From Rhizodiscina lignyota (Eukaryota; Ascomycota; Dothideomycetes; Aulographales; Rhizodiscinaceae), in assembly GCA_010015805.1 (NCBI GenBank), contig ML978122.1, positions 434,001-498,000 on the forward strand: DNA of 64,000 nucleotides, in the 5' to 3' direction. This document shows, piece after piece, positions 56,103 through 64,000 of the stretch (its first letter is position 1; every line of letters begins with the position of its first letter). The notes under the pieces were generated by a model, which saw nothing but the letters and a program-made list of their open reading frames with translations, ran no database searches and had not been told where the DNA came from. The translations under genes were made by a program, and so were the position numbers.

Positions 56103-56545
56103 TGTGGCGTGTGCGCAATGGCTCAGAGGTGGTTGAAAGAAGGCAAGTGGAGGTGAATGGTTAAAAAGTATTCGTAGCTCTGAGGAAGCGCCAAAGCTGG
56201 TGGTGTATTAGGGGAGTGTTGATTGTGGTGAATAGACCTATTCACGAAACAAAGAACAGCCCTGAAATGCCGCCAGCGCCAAGACTCAAAACAACTCTAG
56301 CCGTATTAGGAATAGCGCACAATAACCTTGCATCGCAAACCTCCAATTGCGACTGGCGAATGATTCTCTAATATATTTCCAAGCTACGAGGAATACAGAG
56401 CTGAGACTATCCTGATTCAGGACCTGTAATTTCAGAATATGAAGATGCGGCTGTCCGATTGCCTACATAAAGGAAAATTGGAACTGCGTTTCTACCTAAT
56501 GATCACAAAGCCTCACACTCATCCCATTTCACTTGCTCTCCTTCT
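56103..56545. other. Intergenic, SPT5 promoter
   Basis: This 443-bp spacer between the SPT5 start and the stop codon of the next minus-strand gene must contain the SPT5 promoter. It is AT-rich around 56.3-56.4 kb. No coding sequence seen. Confidence 0.5.
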
Positions 56546-59066
56546 CTAATCAAACCTCACGCGTTTCTTACGGCCCGGCGCCTCCTTTGTAGGTTCTTCA
56601 GCCGTCTCCTCATTCTTTCTCTTCTTACCGCGGCGGCTGCCGACTCTTTCCGCGATGGATGCTCCCTCTGGCGATTCCACCCTGCTCCCAGTGTCTTTGG
56701 GAGGATGAGGAGGCTTGGGAAGCTTTGTCTTCTTGGAAAGCTGCACCTTAACAGTCTTAGGCTCGTCATTTCCAACCTCATCATCCTCACCCAGATCGAA
56801 GTCTTCTGCCCACTCAATCAGCTGATCCTCCGGCGGTATCAACGTCCGCAGATCGCTGTAGTCGTATTCGGGCATATCGAAGAGGTATGGCTTATCGGAA
56901 TCGTTGAAACGAAATCCATACTTCTCGTCCTCGGTGAAGTTTGGCGCTGGTGGCAATGGGAGTTTGCAAACATGCAATTTCTTCAGCGTTTCATCTTTCA
57001 GACGATCCTCCACGCGCATCCGCACCCTGAACTTTTCGCGTGGCTCTCTTTGCTCTGCCGTTTCATTCTCCAGAAATTGCCTGATTTCTTCCTCGAGGTC
57101 ATCGCCGTCCGCCAGGCTGTCGTCATCGTCTGACTCTTCGAAGTCTACCTGTATGGAGTCGGAATCACCGGCATTGCCCGACTGTGCCTTTGCATTCGCC
57201 TTTGTCTTCGCCTTCTTAGAAGAGAGCAGCCCAGAGATTGTCGACAACCCCTTTCCGATCACTGATTTGTCCCATTTCATCATATCGTCTATTCACTCGT
57301 CAGTCAACCACGTGGCAGCTTAAAGCATCAACAAGCACATACCAACTTTCTTGTCAATATCCGGTTTGTGTGACCAATAACTCTGCATCGTTGGATGTTC
57401 CGCGAATGGGAAGTACGGCGGATGATCGCGGTACCATATCTCTCCCGTCGGTGCGCAACGTTCTCTGAACTTCTGCTCTCGAGTCTTGAGCTTTTCTGGA
57501 TTGATTTGTCGTACCTCTGGCACCTCATAATCCTCGGGCACATCTCCAGGAGGGCCCGCGCCGCCGCGTAGATACGGCTGGTGGCCACAAAATAGGCTGT
57601 CATCACTTTCGGATTCGAAGTCATACTCAGAGGCCTCTTCGTCTTCCGCATCTTTAAGAGCACGGGCTTCCTCGACCAGCTCAGACCAGTGCACGCTCAG
57701 ATCCTCGATGAGTTCAGGTTTGGGCCAGTCTGTACTATCTTCCAAGAGCATCTTCTTCCGCATGGCAGCTGGGAACTCTTCGGTCAAGTTATACCCATAC
57801 ACTGACCACTGGTTTTGCCGCCTGTCCCAGTCGGTTTGCAGATCGATGATCTTGTCATTGTCGACGAGCACATCTATGACAAGCCCAAGTGACCGCTGTA
57901 ATGCGACCCACCGCTTGAAGCCGTTTATCATGGCAATCTCCAGCTTCGACTTCTGGCCAGGTGTGTAGTGCAGTGCATGGCTTTGCATTGTGTACAAGAA
58001 CGAACGGTCCATGCTACCCATCCTTGCGTCTTCATAGGTGAGTTTGAGACCCGTTGCATCCATGAAGCTGCAGCTCTTAAGGTGGGTAAAGAGATACTCA
58101 TGTACGGTTTTATGAAGACCGTTTGCTTCCTTCGAGAGCAGCTTTGTATCGCAGTCTAGCATCGACGGCAGCGGTTCAGCCGGATCCAAGGCCCTGAAGG
58201 GATATTTGTTTGGGATTTTGTTTTTAGAATTCTGCAAATTCTGCATCTCTTCCCATCTCCGGATGTAGTCATTCAGGATATCAATTGATACATCGGCTCG
58301 CTTCACCCTCAAGGAATTCCAGAACGGCTCGTGGATTTTGAATTTAGCTTTGGTCCCATGTCTTTCGCCAATTCCTGCTGGCACAAGGAAGCTCGTGAGT
58401 AACTTTCCCGCCGGCGTGCGCACACTGCCTGCGTCTTGAGTCACATATGCCGGCATGATATCGAGAATGCCGGCATTGATGACTATGCTGGACAGCAGTC
58501 TGTTGAGGAGCAAGAATTGCTCAACCATCGAAAACAGCTCGGCGTCGCCGCGTGTCCATACCATCCTCTTAATGCTTCCGAAAGACGTTGCTGGGAAGAA
58601 CGGCTTCGGGACCGATGCGCTCACTTTAGACCACTTGGCGGGGTCACGGAAGTATGCAAGACACTCCAGGAGATGCTTCTCGAGCCATGCCTCTTTCCCT
58701 ATTTGCAGTCTTTTATCTGTCGTTCCCCCTGGGCTCCCCTCCGAGAAGTACTCGGTGAGTGCCCGGACGCGTTCGTCCCTGAGTGGATCGTATTCAACAT
58801 TGTCGGAATAGAGATAGTTCAACGCTTCGCGTACGAGCTGTGCGCGAATCCTAAAAAGCCGCGGGGTTGTCTGTAGTGGTGCTGTAGGCGACTGAGAAGG
58901 CCTTTGAAGCGGACGTTGATATGATAAGAATGTCGCAACTCTGTGAATTCCCACGCCCTCGTTCCCGCTTTGGCCTGTGGAACGCGGCACGCTCCTTGCG
59001 CTGCGATACATTAGCTTATGTTTCTATACCTAAGATCTAGCCTAGGCGAGCTTACCTTCTTGCCAT
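56546..59066 (-). CDS. Conserved-looking 803-aa protein of unknown function, probably nuclear
   Basis: I do not recognise the family. Exon 1 is only 11 nt (59066-59056, ATG GCA AGA AG), followed by a 55-nt intron, exon 2 (59000-57343), a 54-nt intron and exon 3 (57288-56546). All joins keep frame and give 803 aa. Residues 1-50 are basic and Ser/Arg-rich. The middle (about 60-480) is a long helical region with Trp and aromatic residues (FWNSLRVKRADVSIDILNDY, FLYTMQSHALHYTPG, GFKRWVALQRSLGLVIDVL). The last 300 residues are acidic, with GEIWYRDHPPYFPFAEHP. The C-terminus has basic clusters (SRRGKKRKNEE, GRKKRVRFD) that look like nuclear localisation signals. No membrane segment is visible. A mitochondrial presequence is an alternative reading of the N-terminus. 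Confidence 0.78.
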
Positions 59067-59510
59067 GATTGTATCTTAGCAGCGACTGGATTTGCAACAG
59101 GAGTTCAATGAATGGGCAGAATAATCGAGAGAAAGCGCCAGTCCTATTTGTGCCGATTTGAAATGGTCTCAGTGAACAAAGACATGACGGTTGCATTCCT
59201 GTTTGCGAATTATCCGTATGCGGAAACTTGCGCACAACGGCTTTGTTGGCCTTGTTTGATGATGGAGCAGCACCAATTGCAGGTTGCGTCCCTTTCATTT
59301 GACTTGCAAGAATGGAAGCAAGAATCCAAAATCGTGAGCGAGAAGGACTTCGAAATATGGAATGCTTTTCAGCTTAAACTAACGCAAAACTTATGCAAGA
59401 TGGGCCTGCTAGTGCCCCTAATGGTATTGGAGTCTCCAAGTATCAACATAATGAAAACATATGAACGCCAAGACTATGCATATAAACATCGAATTACATA
59501 TATAAATATA
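59067..59510. other. Short intergenic region
   Basis: This 444-bp segment lies between the start of the 803-aa gene and the stop codon of the aspartic-protease-like gene. The part near 59.45-59.52 kb is AT-rich (ATATAAATATATC), as expected for 3'-end signals on the minus strand. No gene seen. Confidence 0.45.
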
Positions 59511-61470
59511 TCAAGGCCGCAGATTTTGATTCCTAGGTGGCGGTGAAGGTGCGCCTCCAGGCCCCAGCGGGCTAGGCGCACCTCTTATGTTGGGTAAACC
59601 GTCACCAGGCTGCGGACTCGGCGTCGGCATGGGTGTGACTGCCGGTGTGGATTTGGGTGTGTGAATCGGCGTCTCCATCTCCTGTGCGTTTGACTGCCCC
59701 GTGTCCATCTCAAACACGTCCTGATGCAGTCTCGACGGCCCGCCCGCCGGCCCGTACTTGGGATCGAAGCCCTCCATTTCGGCATGCACAGCACCGCTTG
59801 TGGGCGCTTCAAAGACGGAAGACGCGTTGCCTTCGACTTCGGCAAATGGTGGTTTGGGCTTGTGCATACCATCCATGGCCGCCGCCGCTGCGAGCGCCGG
59901 AGGCATCTGGTTTGGATTCGCGTCCATCTCGCTGCGCAGGCCGTATGGGTCTGCTGTCGTGGCGGCAGGATCCGAAGGCGGTTGCGTCTTTTCGGCCGAA
60001 GGCATTGGCTGCCGGCGCTTCTTACGCCAGATAAAGAAGGCTGCCAAACCAACGATTGCGATCGCTGCAATTGCTCCAATGACAATTCCCGCAATTGCAC
60101 CACCGCCTAGGCTGCTACTACTATCCCCACTGCCGTTAGTGGGGCCAGCAGTTTGCGTGAGTTTAGCGAGGATGGGAACAAGCTGTTCTTGTGCGCCTTG
60201 CTCAGGGAATAGAGCAGCATTAACGGAGAAGTTGCCACTCTCATAGTCAGCGACTACGTATGCGGCCTGGAGAAACGTGCGGCCAAGAGTATATTGGGTT
60301 GCGTTATCAGAAGCGCGACGAAGAGGAAAGTAATGTGTTGAGTTCGGTGTAAGAGGAATATCCGCTGCTAGGTCAAAAGCCCAGTAAGGGAGAGTGATTG
60401 TGAAAGTTTTGTCGCTTTGGTTTCCAGTATTTATGTCATTACCGGGGCCAATTGTGAATGTTACACTGTTGTTTTGGCCCAGGAGCTGCTCGCGCAGAGC
60501 TTTCGAGACCAGGTACATTTGAGTATCATTGTCGTAAGTGAGAGAGAAGGCCTTCTCGAAGACCGTGCATGCCTCGTCCGGTAACCACAAGTCCGGCACC
60601 AGTGAGTCGATGAAGTAAAACTGGTTCTGCGAATACCGAAACCCATTACTCGTCTGTATCTGTGGGATTGGGATGAGGAGGTCGCGAGATATATCTCCTC
60701 CAAAGCCAAAGGTAACGCCACTAGGCTCGAATCGTGAGGCGTCGTAGCCGCCCAAAGTCAAACTACCCAGGACCTGCGGCGAGCGAGCATTTCCTCCGGC
60801 AGTGTATCCCCAAGACAGACTGCCAATATCTTGATTCTTTTTCAAGCTTGTTAACAGTCCGTCTTGTGGATCATTCTGCGATGTGAAATTGACTGGCCAT
60901 GGCTCGAGCGGCAATGTCCCGAGCCAGAATTGCTGCAGTGCGATCCCTCCCACAACCTGGTGTTGCAAAGTCGGCAGCCCCGAGCCTTGATCGCCGAGTG
61001 TCACAGTCTCAAATCCATAGAGGGCATTCCCATAGTACCCTAGCCCTTCTTCAGTGAAGAGGTTGAGCACGTAAAGCCCGATCTGATCCCACGACGTCGA
61101 CTCGTTGCTGAGAAATAGTCCCCCTCTGTTCTGATCGCACTTCGGCCCGTATTCTGATATGCAACCTGCCGGCACTACGACCCATATCGACGTTCCCCCA
61201 GTCGCAGGTAATAATCGCACGTTTTGGGGAGGAGTTCCAACTTGTGCCCAGAATGTCGACCAGGCACCTCCGCCGCTTGCGCCTTCCCTACAGGTCCGTC
61301 CGTTAGTTCGAGGTCGGGCCAGTAATATACTCAAGAGAGACTCACCAGTACTGGGAAGGCGGGACGCTTATCACCTTCGAAGCATTCGCATTCTGCGAAT
61401 AAACGCGCCGCACGAGAAGTGCGACGAGAATCGAAAGGATTGCGGCGAAGGGAGCCCTGCGACACGCCAT
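59511..61470 (-). CDS. Membrane-anchored aspartic-protease-like (A1 fold) protein lacking the first catalytic Asp
   Basis: Exons 61470-61346 and 61287-59511 around a 58-nt intron give 633 aa. A signal peptide (FAAILSILVALLV) precedes the pepsin-like lobe (FWAQVGTPPQNVRLL). The active-site triad DTG is replaced by ATG: A70-T71-G72 in LLPATGGTSIW. The second site keeps Asp but not Gly (IDSLVPDLWLP, instead of DSGTS). Other A1 landmarks remain: SLSWGYTAGG, GSLTLGGYDASRF, YTLGRTFLQAAYVVADYE. A Ser-rich linker leads to one membrane helix (IAGIVIGAIAAIAIVGLAAFF, about 430-450), then WRKKRR and a Pro-rich cytosolic tail. It is therefore probably a non-catalytic surface protein. Fungal relatives with the same changes are frequent, so this looks like a family trait. 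Ligand unknown. Confidence 0.88.
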
Positions 61471-63199
61471 GCGATGCAAGCGAAGGACTCGAGCAAGCCG
61501 GGGCAACTATGCTGAGGATATTATGAAAGAATAGCCATAACCACAAAGAGAATGAATGAATGAGAAGACGAAGAGAAGAGGTCAATGAAACGTCGAACGA
61601 TCGTTCGTGCGACCGGGTAAGCGCTGATTATCAGGCCCTGGCATGCGTGGGTGGCAGACCTGGCTATGCCGTGGCAATTGGTGCCAATTGGCCAGAACAC
61701 CATACAAATCCAATGCGCCGTCCAACGGCCCCCTACTAAAGGCAAAAAGCTCCGTGCGAACCGATAGTGTTTACATATCCATCAGCCGCTACTGTAAGGT
61801 GCGATCGAGGATAAGAGGTGAGTGACTGGAAGCCCTGAGCAGCTGTAAGTTCAATTTGGTTCAAGAAGTCTTTACGGAGTACTGCCAACGATGTTCAGGC
61901 ACCGTTAGGCACCCGAGCCACCCAGAGATTCGAGGTACGTCCCCACTCAACGCGTGCCCATCGCAGGGGTACCTCCAGACCCTTGTGGCACGGCGCCATT
62001 TCGGACCAGATCGACACTGGGGCTTGTCGGAAGAGGCTGGTGAACTGTCAAAGTTCTTACAGTTGCTGTTAAGCTTTAGCCGCAAACAGCTCTTGCTGTA
62101 TCGCGTAACTGGGTACTAAGATTACTGTACCCACCTACATCATTATCTTTAGGATGGCTTTTTTCGCTTCACAAAGTTCCTAATCGCCGTTAGAATCGTC
62201 TTTGCCGAACCCTCCATTGATATCCCACTCCAAGAGCCTGGCAAATCCTGTCGCTTCAGCTGCAGCTGCGCCCCTGGACGATTTCTACATACCTATTTGT
62301 GCCTAATGGGGGATTTTCCGCGAGATGGCGTAGATAAACCGAAAGTGCCGGATGCGAAGTACGGAGTAATAATTCAAACTCACTCCTTCGTGGGCCTTCA
62401 GATGTTCGTCCTTGACATGCGACAAAATAACGAAAGAGGCTGGCTTATAGCGAGCAACAGTAGTACGGCCATAGACAAATGTTCTAACATCCGGCTGCCC
62501 TTCCTTAACTGGGAATTGTTAGTTGCTGGATAGCGAAGTGCTTCGTCCGAGCCTACACATCCGAAGCCTCACGCCCTACGCATCCGATGTCTTTAACATA
62601 TCCGAGTCTACTTACACATCGGTATGCTCACCGTGTCGGGCACTTACCACCATAACCGAACCTCCAAATCATCTGACCCTGACTAATAACAAGATTTCGG
62701 CTTAAGAGGAGGCCGAGGAAAACGCGGCCCTCACCAGTTACAGCCTCGCATGTTGTGCCAGTGAGGGATAATGAACAACCATATTATTCACCACTTCATG
62801 CTAACCAAGCACACCGCAGTCGGTGTTTGACTGTCATTGTTCAACTGTCGGCTCCCGGGACAGGAAATACTCGAATTCCGTCCCGTGGCGGGATAAAAAA
62901 CTGCCCGAAAGAATCGCAGCCCTTTGGTTGGCTGTCGGAGATAGAGCTAATGGCCGATGCACTTATACGTAGTACGAAAGGCAGTTAGTCTAACATGCAG
63001 CGTCAAACGTCAACACTCTGTGCCTTGGGGCACCCAGTCCATTGACATGAGAAAGCTCATTGAGGCTTGTTTGAGATGGGTATAAAATGGACCGGCGCTT
63101 CTCGATTGAACCCTCTTCTTGCCATTCAACCTCGTAAGCTTTTTTTCTGGGCCCCTTCCTCTTTGACAATCAAGCCCGCGCTACCAGAAATCATTCAAT
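61471..63199. other. Intergenic 1.7 kb with two copies of a TACGGAGTA motif
   Basis: This lies between the divergent aspartic-protease-like and NmrA-like genes. TACGGAGTA occurs at 61874-61882 and 62360-62368. Between about 62.5 and 62.7 kb there are ACATCCGA/CATCCGA words (ACACATCCGAAG, CGCATCCGATG, ACATATCCGAG), an imperfect short repeat. No gene recognised. Confidence 0.45.
63081..63087 (+). promoter_or_regulatory. TATA box of the NmrA-like gene
   Basis: TATAAAA lies 113 bp before the start codon at 63200, a normal place for a TATA box in fungal inducible genes with a leader of about 80 nt. No other candidate is as strong nearby. Confidence 0.6.
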
Positions 63200-64000
63200 A
63201 TGGCCTCTCAGTACGCCAAAGACCAGCCGCAAGGCTACAACAACTACCTCAAGAACATCGCCATCATCGGCGGCACTGGACAGTCTGGAAAGTGGATGGT
63301 TGAGGCTCTCCTGAAGAATGGAAAGCACAACATCACCGCAGTTATCCGCGAAGGAAGCAGCACCGACGTACCCGCTGGCGTTACCGTGAAGACCGTTGAC
63401 TACGCCAAGCCCGACAGCATTGTCTCCGCCCTCCAAGGCCAAGACTGTCTCATCATCACCCTCGGAGTCTTCGCACCTCCTGACACACATTCCAAGCTCG
63501 TGAAGGCGGCTGCAGACGCCAAAGTTCCCTGGATTCTGCCGAACGACTGGGGCTATGCTTTGTCAGAGGACGTTGGAAAGGAGATCATGAATGGTCCTGT
63601 CAAAGTAAAGGAGCATAAGTATATCGAGGAGGTGGGCGCCAGCTGGCTCTCACTGGGCTGCGGATTTTGGTTCGAATTCAGTCTTGGGGGTGGCACTGAC
63701 CGATATGGTTTCGACATTCCGAAGCGCCAGGTGCTTTGGTTTGACGACGGCGAGCAGAGGATCAACTCGACTACGTTCCCACAGATCGGTCGAGCTGTTG
63801 CAAGTCTCCTGTCGTTGAAGATTCTGCCGGACAACGAGAACGACCAGAGTCCATCTCTGGACCAGTACCGCAACAACTACTTTAGGGTCTCAAGCTTCAC
63901 TGTCAACCAGAAGGAGATGTTTGAGGCTCTGAAGCGCGCCACGGGTACGAAAGACAGTGATTGGACGTTCAGCAGCAAGCCTGCAAAAGAAATCTATGCC
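63200..64000 (+). CDS. NmrA-like / isoflavone-reductase-like NAD(P)-binding protein, 3' end outside window
   Basis: The frame is open from the ATG at 63200 to the window end (267 codons seen, no stop), so the gene is partial. The N-terminus has a Rossmann strand and dinucleotide loop, IAIIGGTGQSGKWMVEALL, with GGTGQSG at 24-30. VIREGSSTDVPAGVTVKTVDYA, then LQGQDCLIITLGV and LPNDWGYAL follow, as in the isoflavone-reductase and NmrA-like group. Members either reduce small molecules with NADPH or sense the NAD(P) state, as NmrA does in nitrogen control. This one is closer to the fungal 'isoflavone reductase' type found near metabolite genes and in stress responses. Reaction and substrate are unknown. 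No intron is needed in the visible part. A TATA box lies 113 bp upstream. Confidence 0.88.
   Translation, partial: MASQYAKDQPQGYNNYLKNIAIIGGTGQSGKWMVEALLKNGKHNITAVIREGSSTDVPAGVTVKTVDYAKPDSIVSALQGQDCLIITLGVFAPPDTHSKLVKAAADAKVPWILPNDWGYALSEDVGKEIMNGPVKVKEHKYIEEVGASWLSLGCGFWFEFSLGGGTDRYGFDIPKRQVLWFDDGEQRINSTTFPQIGRAVASLLSLKILPDNENDQSPSLDQYRNNYFRVSSFTVNQKEMFEALKRATGTKDSDWTFSSKPAKEIYA

Overview
The window is nuclear DNA from a filamentous ascomycete (Pezizomycotina; Dothideomycetes is my best guess from the kinds of small secreted, BTB and Cys-rich proteins, not from any marker). The genes carry short spliceosomal introns (about 46-85 nt, one of 189 nt) with GTRNGT donors and CTRAC-type branch sites a few bases before YAG. 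Both strands carry monocistronic genes, and many proteins match well-known fungal families. I find 20 protein-coding genes, the last cut by the window end, and no convincing tRNA, rRNA, CRISPR array or intact transposon.

Layout. 0.1-0.8 kb: small Cys-rich hypothetical gene (-) with a repetitive leader. 0.8-7.4 kb: gene-poor. 7.5-10.9 kb: phosphoinositide-specific phospholipase C (+), with a three-codon upstream ORF overlapping its start. 13.0-14.1 kb: mitochondrial ribosomal protein uL15m (-). 14.3-23.3 kb: the most interesting block, with a secreted DJ-1/PfpI protein (-), a Dit1/PvcA-type isocyanide synthase (-), a divergent CYP56/Dit2-type P450 (+) and a DHA1-type MFS transporter (+). 23.3-26.4 kb: eroded-looking, gene-poor DNA. 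26.4-27.7 kb: ZIP zinc transporter (+). 28.3-29.6 kb: Pil1/Lsp1 eisosome core protein (+). 29.6-32.8 kb: no gene recognised. 32.8-34.1 kb: secreted class II-like heme peroxidase (+). 34.4-35.7 kb: trans-3-hydroxyproline dehydratase type enzyme (-). 37.4-40.1 kb: mucin-like single-pass membrane protein (-). 41.8-42.4 kb: secreted But2-domain protein (+). 42.6-43.3 kb: BTB/POZ protein (-). 44.0-46.3 kb: DCAF7/WDR68-like WD40 protein (-), divergent from phosphopantetheine adenylyltransferase at 46.5-47.7 kb (+). 49.8-51.6 kb: F-box-like protein (+). 52.7-56.1 kb: transcription elongation factor SPT5 (-). 56.5-59.1 kb: conserved-looking protein of unknown function (-). 59.5-61.5 kb: membrane-anchored aspartic-protease-like protein lacking the first catalytic Asp (-). 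63.2 kb to end: NmrA-like/isoflavone-reductase-like protein (+, partial).

Working together. The 16.4-23.3 kb block has all the parts of the yeast dityrosine spore-wall pathway: DIT1, DIT2 and a DTR1-like exporter. The synthase and P450 are head-to-head, as DIT1 and DIT2 are in Saccharomyces cerevisiae. A DJ-1/PfpI protein with the Cys-Thr-Gly nucleophile motif of isonitrile hydratases lies next to it. I infer a dityrosine-like or isocyanide-derived wall or secondary-metabolite cluster. The other genes are ordinary housekeeping, secreted or membrane genes and show no shared pathway.
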